Notes: a model not told the origin generated them from the sequence alone. A DNA stretch of 64,000 nucleotides from Flavobacterium indicum GPTSA100-9 = DSM 17447 (GCF_000455605.1 NC_017025.1:1054001-1118000), one strand, 5' to 3'; positions 44,577 through 53,380 are shown, counted from the first letter of the stretch. A program made the numbers and translations.

Positions 44577-45832
44577 AATGCCAATTGATTGATTAAACCT
44601 GTTGCGTAAAGCAATTGAATGTAGCTTTGTCTGTATGCTTGCATTGCATCATAGTATTGTTGTTGTGTTTCCAACCAACTGCGTTGTGCTTCCAGAAAAT
44701 CTATGATTGTAGTTCCACCCTTTAAATAAGCGTATTTTACATTATCCAAAATGGTTTGCGATTGTTGCAAAAGCATATTAAAACTTTCAAGGTTTTGCTG
44801 TTGTAGTTGGTAGTTAGCGAAAGCAACCGAAATTTCCGTTTGGATTTGTGTCTGAATGGTAAACAATTGTGTTTCGGCTTGGTCTTTCAACAGATAGGAT
44901 TTTTTGATTTCTCCCTGATTGCGGTTGAAAAAGGGCAAATCAACGGTGGCATAAATTCCGAAATAGGGAATGGTATTTTGCGGGTTCCAAATAAAACCTA
45001 ATTCAGGTTGTGGAAAGGCAAGCGATTTTTGCAATTTTATATTGCTGTTTGAAACATCAATCAAAGATTTCACAGTTTGTATATCGCTTCTGTTTTGTAA
45101 TGATTGTTTGAGCAAACTGTCAATGCTTTGATGCATTGTAAACAAAAAATTATCATTCGCATCAATACTTAAATCTTCCTGAACACCTAACAAGAATTTC
45201 AATTCATTTTGGCGGTTGATAACCTCTTGCAAAGCTGTTTTGTATTGAATGGCATATTGCTTTGATAAAAGTTCGGTGCGGAACAAATCGGTTTGTGTAA
45301 TGACCTGATTTTTGTAACGGATTTGGTTTGTTAAAACCAAGCTATCAATGTTGCTTTTAGCAATTTGGATAATTTCCAATTGCTTTTGTGCCGTCCATAC
45401 TTCCAGCCATTTTGAGGCTACTTCCGAAAAAATATGTCTTTCGGTTTCTGAATAATTTTTTTCAGCAAACGAAACATTCTTGTTGGCAACATCAATTTTG
45501 TATTTTCGTTGTCCTGCTACTTGAAAGGGTTTGGTCAATTGCCACCAAACCTGCCTGTTTTGTCCGTTATACCAATCCGTGCTTGCAGGAAATTGCGAAG
45601 GTTGCATTAACTGCAAAGATTGATTGTTCAAAATCGGGTTTGGGCGAAGTTTAGCAGTAATAATATCAGTTTGAGCAATACCGATGTTTAATTGTTCGGT
45701 TTTAAGGTAGGGATTGTTCGCCCTTGCAGTTTGCAGTGCCTTTTGCAAAGTGTAATTGGTCTGTGCATATACAGGATTGTATAGCAAAGAATATAAAAGA
45801 ACACCGAAAACGAATTTTAAAATACACTTCAT
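44573..45832 (-). CDS. TolC-like outer-membrane efflux protein (CzcC type)
   Basis: 419 residues. Signal peptide (CILKFVFGVLLYSLLYNPVYA), then two outer-membrane-factor repeats of long helices (YTLQKALQTARANNPYL; SQTILDNVKYAYLKGGTTII). It forms the trimeric exit duct. It is the first gene of the pump operon, 103 bp downstream of the kinase stop, so it probably has its own promoter under CzcR control. Confidence 0.9.
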   Translation of the reverse strand: MKCILKFVFGVLLYSLLYNPVYAQTNYTLQKALQTARANNPYLKTEQLNIGIAQTDIITAKLRPNPILNNQSLQLMQPSQFPASTDWYNGQNRQVWWQLTKPFQVAGQRKYKIDVANKNVSFAEKNYSETERHIFSEVASKWLEVWTAQKQLEIIQIAKSNIDSLVLTNQIRYKNQVITQTDLFRTELLSKQYAIQYKTALQEVINRQNELKFLLGVQEDLSIDANDNFLFTMHQSIDSLLKQSLQNRSDIQTVKSLIDVSNSNIKLQKSLAFPQPELGFIWNPQNTIPYFGIYATVDLPFFNRNQGEIKKSYLLKDQAETQLFTIQTQIQTEISVAFANYQLQQQNLESFNMLLQQSQTILDNVKYAYLKGGTTIIDFLEAQRSWLETQQQYYDAMQAYRQSYIQLLYATGLINQLAL

Positions 45833-45935
45833 TACACCGAATTGAAATCATTATTCGGGTGCAAAAGTCCACTAACTTATTAAAGATGACTGTTAGAGAA
45901 CCGATAGAAAAAAATTAGAATTTTATTAGAGTGAG

Positions 45936-47303
45936 TTAAACGGTCTGTAACTCAACGGTAAATGTTGTTCCCTGGTGTTGTTTGGATTGAACGGAAATAC
46001 TGCCTTTATGTAAATAAATTATCTTTTGAGTTAGTGAAAGTCCAATACCGTTTCCGTCTGCAAATTGTTTGTTTTCGCCACGATAGAAGGGAGTGAAAAT
46101 GTTTTTTAAATCATCTTCTGAAATACCTATTCCTTTGTCGCTAAATTGAAGTTGGATTTTTTCTTTTTCAAAGCCAATGGAAACACTGCTTTGTTTATCC
46201 TTAGAAAATTTACAACCGTTTTCAAACAAATTGGCAAAAGCCACTTTCAAAAGATATTCGTTTCCATTTACCGTAATCTGATTGTCGTTTTCAAACTCGT
46301 TTTCAAATACAATGTCAATTTTGTAATCAGGATTTACTTGTTGAACTTGTTGTCTCGCATCCAATAAAATTTCATCAATGCGAATTTGTTTAAATGAAAT
46401 TTCAGTTGGGTCATAACTGGCTTTTGCCAAATCCAACAAACTGTTTGAAAGGCGGACTAATTTTTTTGCATCACCTAAAGCGTTTTGAATAGTAGATTTA
46501 TATTCTATTATATTCTTTTCTTTGTTGATGGATAGTTCCAATTCGGTAATAATTGCCGCAAGCGGTGTCCGTAATTCGTGGGAAATGTTGGAAACAAAAT
46601 TCTTTTGAGCATCAAATGAATTTTCCAATCGGCTCAACATTTCATTGAATGTGTTTGCCAGTTCTGAAAGTTCGTCTTTACTGCCGTTGCTGTTCAAACG
46701 GAAGTCCAAATTGGTAGCTGAAATTACCTTTGCTTTCTCGGTCATTTCCTTTACGGGGTCAAAAGCTCTTTTGGAAAAAAAACGTCCTGCTATGTAGATG
46801 AATAAAATAGAAATGACAAAAACAATAATGCTGTTTTTCAGCAAGCTGTCTAATTTATTATAGCCGTATTGGTCTATGGCAGTTGCAGTAATAATGTAGT
46901 TTTTGTTTTCATATTCATAACGCAAACCAATTACCTGCCATTTTTCCTGATAAAATTGCTTTTCTCCCTTATGATAAATCTCGTCTATCATTTCAGGTGT
47001 TTCCTTTACATAGTCAATATCAACTGCATCGTGATAAAGCAAATTGAAACTGCTGTCGTAAATGGCAACTTCAACTTCATTTAAAATCTGCCGATTGTTT
47101 TTATAAATGTCTTGAAGGGTTTTGGTTTCTACCTTTGCATCGAAAAACAGGTTTGCTTTCGTCAGTGCTTCTTTTTTTAGCAATGAGTAAAATTCTTTTT
47201 CACGGTTTTCCTTTGCCGAAATATAAATTACAGAAGCAAATGCTAATAATATAGTAGCAGTAATGAGTGTGAATAATATGGTAAGCCGTGTTCTGATTTT
47301 CAT
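45936..47303 (-). CDS. Membrane sensor histidine kinase (CzcS-like)
   Basis: 455 residues. Two membrane helices bracket a periplasmic domain (residues about 32-155). Then HAMP, the His box SNISHELRTPLAAI near residue 243, N box LFENGCKFSK, and G boxes FSDKGIGIS and GNGIGLSLTQ. It senses metal or envelope stress and phosphorylates the regulator whose stop overlaps this start. Confidence 0.9.
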   Translation of the reverse strand: MKIRTRLTILFTLITATILLAFASVIYISAKENREKEFYSLLKKEALTKANLFFDAKVETKTLQDIYKNNRQILNEVEVAIYDSSFNLLYHDAVDIDYVKETPEMIDEIYHKGEKQFYQEKWQVIGLRYEYENKNYIITATAIDQYGYNKLDSLLKNSIIVFVISILFIYIAGRFFSKRAFDPVKEMTEKAKVISATNLDFRLNSNGSKDELSELANTFNEMLSRLENSFDAQKNFVSNISHELRTPLAAIITELELSINKEKNIIEYKSTIQNALGDAKKLVRLSNSLLDLAKASYDPTEISFKQIRIDEILLDARQQVQQVNPDYKIDIVFENEFENDNQITVNGNEYLLKVAFANLFENGCKFSKDKQSSVSIGFEKEKIQLQFSDKGIGISEDDLKNIFTPFYRGENKQFADGNGIGLSLTQKIIYLHKGSISVQSKQHQGTTFTVELQTV

Positions 47304-47986
47304 TATTCCACTTTCAAAATAAAGCCCATACCCGATTTGGTATGAATGAGTTTTTTGTCAAAATCCTTTTCAATTTTCTTTCTTAAATAATTGATGTAAA
47401 CATCAATGAAATTAGTGCCAGTGTCAAAATGTGTGTCCCAAACCTTTTCGGCAATTTCTACTCTTGATAAAACCCTCTCTGGATTTTGCAGCATATATTC
47501 CAAAAGATTAAATTCCTTTGGAGTAAGATTAATTTCAAGGCCATTTCGCCTTACAATTTTTGTATGCAAATTCATTTCAAGGTCGGCATATTTAAGTGTA
47601 TTGCCTGTATTGTTTGTTGTTTTGCTTTGTCGCTTCAGCAATGCACGGATTCGAACTAATAATTCACGCATTTCAAAAGGTTTTACAAGGTAGTCGTCTG
47701 CTCCTGCATCAAAACCTTCCACTTTGTCATCCGTTGTGCCAAGAGCGGTCAGCATAATAATTGGCGTGTCAGGTTTGGTTTGCCGTATTTCTTTGCACAA
47801 ATCAAGTCCATCCATTTTCGGCAAAATGATGTCGGTAATTATTAAGTCATAGTCGTTTTGTAAAGCCAGTTTCTTTCCCGAAAGTCCGTCATACGCCAAT
47901 GTCGGAACAAAACCTTGTTCTTGCAGTCCTCTTTGGATAAGTTCAGCAATTCTTGTATCGTCTTCTATAATTAAAACATTCATCAT
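47303..47986 (-). CDS. OmpR-family response regulator (CzcR-like)
   Basis: 227 residues. Receiver with NVLIIEDDTRIAELI, phospho-acceptor Asp in DLIITDIILPKMDG, MLTALG and the K in DYLVKPFEM. Winged-helix output domain with LTPKEFNLLEYML and GTNFIDVYINYLRKKIE. Its stop overlaps the kinase start by a base, so the pair is co-expressed, and it presumably activates the pump operon. First gene of the 8.4-kb cassette in reading order. Confidence 0.92.
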   Translation of the reverse strand: MMNVLIIEDDTRIAELIQRGLQEQGFVPTLAYDGLSGKKLALQNDYDLIITDIILPKMDGLDLCKEIRQTKPDTPIIMLTALGTTDDKVEGFDAGADDYLVKPFEMRELLVRIRALLKRQSKTTNNTGNTLKYADLEMNLHTKIVRRNGLEINLTPKEFNLLEYMLQNPERVLSRVEIAEKVWDTHFDTGTNFIDVYINYLRKKIEKDFDKKLIHTKSGMGFILKVE

Positions 47987-48019
47987 TACAAAGTTACATT
48001 TTCAATCTTAACGGTCATT

Positions 48020-48105
48020 ATGTGCGTTGGCAAAATTGGCTCTTTTGGTTTTGCCTGTGTGTCGGCTTGTGGGTAGGGGCAAAACCAAATGTGCCAATGC
48101 GGGCT
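48020..48105 (-). repeat. Structured flanking repeat, right copy, inside the metal-efflux cassette
   Basis: A long hairpin with arms TTGGCTCTTTTGGTTTTGCC / GGCAAAACCAAATGTGCCAA around a loop TGTGTGTCGGCTTGTGGGTA. It is related to the copy at 40,030-40,105 in the same orientation. Bases 48,106-48,269 hold no gene that I can see. Confidence 0.72.
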
Positions 48106-48269
48106 GGCATAAAAACTTCATTTTTTTTGTGCGGTGGGAAAAATTTTTAAAACCATTTGTGTCGGCTTGAGTGTCGATAAAGTCAAGTCGGTTTGTGTCA
48201 GATTACAGCGAAATTGTCAGCCGTGTTTTAGGCGTTTATTTCGGTTCGTGTCGGTCGTTCTACGCTTGC

Positions 48270-48396
48270 TGGTAACGTTTTGCGGCTTTGCGAAGGCGGG
48301 GATTTTACGCACTACCGTTCAGTCGGAGAACCGCACTTCAATTATACGAAAAAACTGTCAACCGAAGCACTGCACCCCCGCTTTTGCAAAACCGCC
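48270..48396 (-). repeat. Left part of the attC at the start of the metal-efflux cassette, split by type A IS110 copy 2
   Basis: TGGTAAC (48270-48276), then TTTTGCGGCTTTGCGAAGGCGG and its arm CCGCTTTTGCAAAACCGCC, where the IS begins. The R'' box GTTATGT lies at 49,621. Confidence 0.9.
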
Positions 48397-48431
48397 TTAA
48401 GTTTACAATTTATAAATTTAAAGAATAAATC

Positions 48432-48582
48432 AGAAAGAACAAAAGAGAGGAGTAAGGTTTACGATAACCGCAGGAACTTTAGATTCCGTCAACAGTGATA
48501 ATCCCCTCTCTTTTCTACTTATATTTCGAACAGTTCTGTGAGATTTAATCTCGATTTTAAGGTGATGAAACACAAGTAGTTT
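48432..48582 (+). ncRNA. Putative bridge RNA of type A IS110 (copy 2)
   Basis: Same leader as copy 1: GAGAGG / CCTCTC stem, AACCGC and TCAACAG guide candidates, and a donor hairpin with CAGTTCT. Confidence 0.6.
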
Positions 48583-48605
48583 GTCCTTTCTCAAAACATT
48601 TTCTT

Positions 48606-49580
48606 ATGAGTAAAGATAAAAAAACATTTGGTATTGACATCAGTAAAGACACATTTGATGTTGTAGATTGTTCTGGTAATTATTATCAATTCTCTAACAA
48701 TTTAAAAGACTTTTTAAAGTTTTTGAAATTGTTGGATGCCACTTCACATTGTGTGATGGAAGCTACGGGTTATTATCATTATCAATTGGCATATTTTTTA
48801 GTAGATCATCATATTGCTGTGTCGGTAGAAAATCCGTTATCGATAAAGCGCTTTATTCAAATGAAGCTGAGTAGAGTAAAGACAGATAAATCAGATGCTA
48901 AGATGATTTGTTTGTATGGTCAGCAACAAGAGCTTTCCTTATGGTTTGGTTATTCAAAATACCAGACGCAATGTTTACAGATGTTACGATTATTAGATAC
49001 TTATACTAAGCAAAGTGCTGCTTTAAAGAATAAAATACAAGCAGAGGGGGTATTGGGTAATCCTTGTAAAATAGTGGTTAGTTCTTTGAAGAAGAGTCTA
49101 AAACATTTACAAAAAGAGATTGGTTTACTAGAAGCAGAGTTGTTGGTTTTGGTCAAATCAGAACAACAAGAGATGTTGACTAAAGTTGAGAGTATTCCAG
49201 GTATTGGTCGTAAGACTGCAATGATGCTATTAGTTTTAACAGATGGATTTAAACGCTTTGAGGATAGTTCTCAATTGTGTTCATTTTGTGGGTTAACACC
49301 AGTGATTAGGCAATCAGGAAGTAGTATAAAAGGTAAGGTTAGGATAAGTAAAGTGGGTAATTCCAAGCTAAGAAATTTATTATTTATGTGTAGTTTTACG
49401 GCTTGTAAATGTAACAAAGCATGTAGAGAACTTTATGAGCGCATAGTTAACAAAGGTAAAAGCAAGAAATTGGCCTTAATAGCAGTATGCAATAAGCTTT
49501 TAAAACAAGCCTTTGCTATTGCAAAATCTGGAGTAGAGTACAATGAAAACTACAGAAGTAAACTAATAGTTAAAAACTAA
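48606..49580 (+). CDS. IS110-family transposase/recombinase, type A, copy 2
   Basis: 324 residues, identical to the copies at 32,544 and 53,555: RuvC-like N-terminus (FGIDISKD, VMEATGYY, KTDKSDAK) and Transposase_20 C-terminus (IPGIGRKTA, IRQSGSSIKG). Intact, so probably active. It is opposite in orientation to the cassette genes. Confidence 0.93.
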   Translation: MSKDKKTFGIDISKDTFDVVDCSGNYYQFSNNLKDFLKFLKLLDATSHCVMEATGYYHYQLAYFLVDHHIAVSVENPLSIKRFIQMKLSRVKTDKSDAKMICLYGQQQELSLWFGYSKYQTQCLQMLRLLDTYTKQSAALKNKIQAEGVLGNPCKIVVSSLKKSLKHLQKEIGLLEAELLVLVKSEQQEMLTKVESIPGIGRKTAMMLLVLTDGFKRFEDSSQLCSFCGLTPVIRQSGSSIKGKVRISKVGNSKLRNLLFMCSFTACKCNKACRELYERIVNKGKSKKLALIAVCNKLLKQAFAIAKSGVEYNENYRSKLIVKN

Positions 49581-49620
49581 AATTAAATCATTTTTTATTT
49601 GTTTTTAAGCACAGTTCTTT

Positions 49621-49627
49621 GTTATGT
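49621..49627 (-). repeat. R'' box of the attC split by type A IS110 copy 2
   Basis: GTTATGT; the complement GCACATAAC matches the GTTATGTGC start of the fluoride cassette at 52,506-52,514. Confidence 0.85.
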
Positions 49628-49672
49628 GCTGCCCTTTTTTTTGTCATTTTGTTATTATTTGTTTTCGTGCTT

Positions 49673-50095
49673 TTATTTTAATGTCAAAATGAGTATTCCT
49701 GCAATAATTAAAAGTCCACCAACTGCAATTTTCCAAGTAAATTGTTCATTTAGAAATATAAATGAAAGAGCAATTGTTATTATAATGCTTCCTTTATCAA
49801 TCAATGCTATTTCTGAAACGTTACCGACTTTCATTGCTCTGTAATAAAATATCCAAGAAATGGTTGTTGTAAATCCTGAAACTGCGAGTAAGGCTATATC
49901 TCTTTTTGTAAGGTTTGCAAAATCGTTGGTGTTGTTGAATACTAAAATGTTGAGCCAAATAAGGAAAAAAACAAAAGATGTTCTGACAGCCAAACCTGTA
50001 TCGGAAGCAACATTTTTCAGTCCTGCTTTTGCGATTACGGAAGTTAAACCTGCGAATATCATTGATATTATTGCGAAAATTTGATATTGTTTCAT
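49673..50095 (-). CDS. Small EamA/DMT-type transporter
   Basis: 140 residues, one EamA unit of about five helices. It has the helix-one start YQIFAIISMIFAGLTSVIAK and the end FLNEQFTWKIAVGGLLIIAG. Such half-size proteins act as homodimers, exporting small metabolites or cations. It overlaps the PAP2 gene by 1 base as the last gene of the fluoride cassette. Its part in fluoride handling is inferred from position only. Confidence 0.78.
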   Translation of the reverse strand: MKQYQIFAIISMIFAGLTSVIAKAGLKNVASDTGLAVRTSFVFFLIWLNILVFNNTNDFANLTKRDIALLAVSGFTTTISWIFYYRAMKVGNVSEIALIDKGSIIITIALSFIFLNEQFTWKIAVGGLLIIAGILILTLK

Positions 50096-50664
50096 TAAAG
50101 CTGTTTGAAAGGTTTAATTTTTAAAAGTACAAATCGCATTAAAAAGCCGTAAGAAATACCCAACAACATTGCTACAATTACATCAGACGGATAATGAACA
50201 CCATTGTAAATTCTGCTATACGCAACCAAAAACGCCCAAAAAATTAAGACAAATTTTAACCAATTGTATTTTGATGGTAAAAGCAAAATAAGAAATGTGG
50301 CTAATCCAAAAGCGTTTGCAGAATGGGAAGAAATAAACCCATATTCGCCACCTTTTCCTGCTTGGCTCAAATGTATAAATGGCTCTAAATTAGGTTCGTG
50401 AGATGGACGAAGTCTTTTCACTAAGTTTTTAATCAAATTTGAGGCTGTTTGGTCGCAAATTGTAATTAATAAAGCGATAGCACTAAATATGTAAACACTT
50501 TTCTTTTTGTATTCACGAATAATAACAATTGCAATAAATAAATAAAATGGTAACCAAAATAGTTTATCACTTGCCCAATACATAATTGGGTCAAAAAAAG
50601 TGTTGTGTTTTCCGTTAAGAAAAAGGAACAATTCGGTATCTATGTTTTTTAATTGTTCTAACAT
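50095..50664 (-). CDS. PAP2-family membrane phosphatase
   Basis: 189 residues with about five to six helices. All three catalytic blocks are present: KRLRPSHEP near residue 78, SSHSANAFG near 112 and SRIYNGVHYPSDVI near 152. It hydrolyses lipid phosphates such as undecaprenyl pyrophosphate at the outer face of the membrane. Fluoride inhibits many phosphatases, so a spare enzyme may help under fluoride, but this is inference. It overlaps the DUF190 gene by 7 bp. Confidence 0.88.
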   Translation of the reverse strand: MLEQLKNIDTELFLFLNGKHNTFFDPIMYWASDKLFWLPFYLFIAIVIIREYKKKSVYIFSAIALLITICDQTASNLIKNLVKRLRPSHEPNLEPFIHLSQAGKGGEYGFISSHSANAFGLATFLILLLPSKYNWLKFVLIFWAFLVAYSRIYNGVHYPSDVIVAMLLGISYGFLMRFVLLKIKPFKQL

Positions 50665-51032
50665 TTTATTATTTCATTATTAGAGTTAAGCACAATTATT
50701 TTCACTTCTTTTAGATTTTCTTGGTTTTGTTCAATAAACGATTTCAGTTTTTCGTGTTGGTCTATAAGTTCTAAACAAACAGGGTTTTTGCTTGGTGGAA
50801 TTTCTGAAATATTATAACTTATTTTTTCGTTGTCTAAATAACCTGCTTTTGCTGTGAAAATATTGGCTTGTTTAATATTCATTTCTTTTGCTTTTTTTAG
50901 CAATTGTTGCCCTAAATTGTTGTTCCACAGTTTTTGCCAAAAACTTAAATTTTTTGCTTTTTGTCCATAGCGAAAATAAATTTTCAACACACTGATATTT
51001 TCAACATTCATATTGTTCATTTTAAAGTTCAT
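50658..51032 (-). CDS. DUF190 protein, fluoride cassette
   Basis: 124 residues; a start at one of the next Met codons is possible. The pattern ENISVLKIYFRYGQKAK near residue 10, LLKKAKEMNIKQANIFTAKAG near 45 and PVCLELIDQHEKLKSFIEQN near 85 fits the DUF190 fold. DUF190 is often linked to fluoride channel genes (crcB) in other genomes. It overlaps the CLC gene by 11 bp. Confidence 0.75.
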   Translation of the reverse strand: MNFKMNNMNVENISVLKIYFRYGQKAKNLSFWQKLWNNNLGQQLLKKAKEMNIKQANIFTAKAGYLDNEKISYNISEIPPSKNPVCLELIDQHEKLKSFIEQNQENLKEVKIIVLNSNNEIIKC

Positions 51033-52329
51033 TTAATCGTTTTCCTTCGTGATTTGCGTATCGTTGATGTTTGGCTTCTCCAATCATTTGTCTTCCGTAA
51101 ATACTGTTATGTCCTGAAAGTAAGTAAGAAACCACACAAGCAATTGCAACATAAACGCCACATTCTGCACCAAAAAGTTCAATCGCCATAATGCTACACG
51201 CAATAGGCGTATTGGTCGCTCCTGCAAATACCGCTACAAATCCCATTCCTGCCAAAAGCCCAGTTGGCAATGGAATAAAAAGACTTAATGCGTTACCTAA
51301 TGTTGCACCAATAAAAAATAACGGTGTAACTTCTCCACCTTTAAAACCTGCCGAAAGCGTGATGATAGTTAAAGCCATTTTTATAGCAAAGTCATAAGCT
51401 GGTAATTGCTGGTCAAAAGATTGAACAATGGTAGGAATACCTAAACCAATATATTTTGTTGTTCCGATTGCCCAAACCGCAAAAGCTACAATAATACCTC
51501 CCACAAAAGGTCGCAATGGTGGATAAGAAATATTTGATTTGAAAATGTTACCTGTCTTATGAATGACTTTGCTAAAAGTGGAAGCACACAAGCCAAAAAA
51601 TATTCCAGTAACAATAGCATAAATAATATTGATAAAAGAAATATCGGGAATTGAATTGATGTGATAATGTGTGTGTGGCGTTTGCCAAAGTTTGGTTACA
51701 ATATCGGCAATGATAGCAGTTATGAATGCTGGGAAAAGTGCATTGTATCTAATACGACCGATAAGAAAAAACTCAATAGCAAAAACTGCACCTGCAAGCG
51801 GTGTCCCAAATACAGAACCAAAACCACCTGCAACTGCTGAAATAATTAAAATCTTTCTGTCAGATGCCGAAAGTTTAAACGGTTTACTGAATTGGTCGGC
51901 AATAGAACCTGCCATTTGTAAGGCTGTTCCTTCACGTCCTGCCGAACCGCCAAAAAAATGCGTTGCAATCGTACCAATATAAACAAACGGAGCCATTCGT
52001 AACGGAATAACTTGTTTAGGTTCGTGAATGGTATCAATCAGTAAATTATTTCCAGCTTCCGCATCTTTACCATAGTAATAATAAAGTAATCCGATAAAAA
52101 AACCACCAATTGGTAATAATGCAATGAGCCATAAATGATTTTCTCTAAAATCGGTTGCCCAATTTAATGATTGTAAAAATCCTGCCGAAGCAGAACCAAT
52201 TAAAACGCCAATAAAAGAACAAATTAATGTCCATTTAAGAATATACGGAAGTGAAGGATAATTTCTAAAAAAAAATTTAGCTTGAAAAACTAATTTATTA
52301 CTGATAGACTTTTGTTTATTTTTAGACAT
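51022..52329 (-). CDS. Fluoride/proton CLC-F-type antiporter
   Basis: 435 residues, about ten or more helices. The selectivity loop reads EAGNNLLIDTIHEP, the GNNLI-type signature of fluoride-specific CLCs, in place of the GSGIP of chloride CLCs. GREGTALQMAG replaces GREGP. It expels fluoride using the proton gradient. The fluoride riboswitch directly upstream supports the assignment strongly. First gene of a four-gene cassette. Confidence 0.92.
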   Translation of the reverse strand: MSKNKQKSISNKLVFQAKFFFRNYPSLPYILKWTLICSFIGVLIGSASAGFLQSLNWATDFRENHLWLIALLPIGGFFIGLLYYYYGKDAEAGNNLLIDTIHEPKQVIPLRMAPFVYIGTIATHFFGGSAGREGTALQMAGSIADQFSKPFKLSASDRKILIISAVAGGFGSVFGTPLAGAVFAIEFFLIGRIRYNALFPAFITAIIADIVTKLWQTPHTHYHINSIPDISFINIIYAIVTGIFFGLCASTFSKVIHKTGNIFKSNISYPPLRPFVGGIIVAFAVWAIGTTKYIGLGIPTIVQSFDQQLPAYDFAIKMALTIITLSAGFKGGEVTPLFFIGATLGNALSLFIPLPTGLLAGMGFVAVFAGATNTPIACSIMAIELFGAECGVYVAIACVVSYLLSGHNSIYGRQMIGEAKHQRYANHEGKRLNEL

Positions 52330-52335
52330 AATTTA

Positions 52336-52420
52336 CCTGATTAAATTGTTACACTTAAATTAATCAGGCGTCATCAGCTTTTTAAAGCGGTTGGGTAAGG
52401 AAGAACACCATTTCCTTTTT
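52336..52420 (-). promoter_or_regulatory. Fluoride riboswitch (crcB motif) before the CLC-F gene
   Basis: On the minus strand the order GGAAATGGTGTTCTTCC, then AACCGCTTTAAAAAGC, then TGATGACGCC matches the crcB-motif aptamer (P1, the conserved loop, P3 and the pseudoknot tail). The GCC of the tail is shared with a following hairpin (CCTGATTAA / TTTAATCAGG, 52336-52368) that ends 6 bases before the ATG. The two folds exclude each other, so fluoride binding would free the start region. Confidence 0.88.
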
Positions 52421-52507
52421 TGTCTGTCGCAAAGATATAAATTTATTTTCAATTTCAGTCTATTAATTGTCGGTTTTTTGTGTTAGCGGTCAGTTTGGTA
52501 GGGTTGC

Positions 52508-52646
52508 ACATAACGTTCTGCGGCTTGCTCTCAGTGGCGTTGCACAAACACCAAGCCATTACAAATATAACAAAACATTCCATTCAGCAGCGGATTTTCC
52601 GTAGGAAAATCCGGAAGGTAGCCATTGAAGCAAACCGCTGTTAGTA
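52508..52646 (-). repeat. attC site (139 bp) at the start of the fluoride cassette
   Basis: ACATAAC (52508-52514) and GTTAGTA (52640-52646) frame arms CTGCGGCTTGCTCTCAGTGGC / GGTAGCCATTGAAGCAAACCGC. The centre holds a small extra hairpin (CGGATTTTCC / GGAAAATCCG). Confidence 0.88.
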
Positions 52647-52653
52647 GAAGGCT

Positions 52654-53169
52654 TTATTTTTTTAAAATTGCTTTTCCATTAAATAGTTTATGCTCTGAAT
52701 AAATTGTAATTCCGAGTATTTTCCATTCCATAATTCCATTCACGATGTAATTACAATAGTTTTTGTCTTTCTCTTTATCGATATCAATATTCTCAACATT
52801 CCAATTAGTTCCACTTATGAATCCAGCTCTACTACAATTTGCATTTAGAATTATAAGTTCATTTTCTTTTTCACCAACAAGAATTGATAATCCTATATCT
52901 GAAGTTAAATTATCCTCTAATTTAATTTCTTGAAAAAAAGAATTACCATCAAAAGCTTTTTTAGGATTTGATTGGTTAAGAAAATCAATATTTTTATCGG
53001 CTAAATTTTTTTCATTTGGTTTTGACATAAATGATAATAAGCCTATAACAAAAATCAGGGATGCAAAGACTCCAATCTTTTCTTTAATTATTTTTACTGA
53101 TTTAAAGCATATTACAATAAAATAAATAAGTAAAAAGCCATTAAATATTCCCCAAATTAATTCAAACAT
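52654..53169 (-). CDS. Membrane-anchored cassette protein of unknown function
   Basis: 171 residues from the ATG at 53169; an earlier in-frame Met lies in attC. Two N-terminal helices (LIWGIFNGFLLIYFIVICF and IGVFASLIFVIGLLSFM) are followed by a beta-rich domain (LILNANCSRAGFISGTNWNV) typical of stress-sensing lipocalin-like modules, with low certainty. Cassette ends match over ten bases (TTCTACTAAC / GTTAGTAGAA). Confidence 0.68.
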   Translation of the reverse strand: MFELIWGIFNGFLLIYFIVICFKSVKIIKEKIGVFASLIFVIGLLSFMSKPNEKNLADKNIDFLNQSNPKKAFDGNSFFQEIKLEDNLTSDIGLSILVGEKENELIILNANCSRAGFISGTNWNVENIDIDKEKDKNYCNYIVNGIMEWKILGITIYSEHKLFNGKAILKK

Positions 53170-53213
53170 AATTTTTGTTTTTAAATGATTCTTCTTTGTT
53201 ATCCCAAGCTTTC

Positions 53214-53345
53214 TACTAACGTTTCGCGGCTTCAAGAAGTGGCGATTAACCAAGACCAACCCTTCACAAATATAACCAAAACTTTAAATTAAATACCTTT
53301 CCGATTTCAAATAAATCCCGTGCCTCGCCATTTCTTGAAACCGCC
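53214..53345 (-). repeat. Left part of an attC interrupted by type A IS110 copy 3
   Basis: TACTAAC (53214-53220), then TTTCGCGGCTTCAAGAAGTGGC and the arm GCCATTTCTTGAAACCGCC up to the IS. The R'' box GTTGGCA is at 54,570. Confidence 0.88.
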
Positions 53346-53380
53346 TTAAGTTTACAATTTATAAATTTAAAGAATAAATC

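Larger units (their letters stand above)
48397..49620 (+). mobile_element. IS110-family insertion sequence, type A, copy 2
   Basis: 1,224 bp, identical by eye to the copies at 32,335 and 53,346, inserted after AACCGCC and ending TTCTTTG before GTTATGT. It lies between the metal-efflux and fluoride cassettes. Insertion splits the L''/R'' arm and would prevent normal folding of this attC. Confidence 0.9.

Noticed and set aside
51022..52329. Chloride channel (ordinary CLC) as the call for this transporter
   Set aside because: The GNNLI-type loop and the fluoride riboswitch point to CLC-F.
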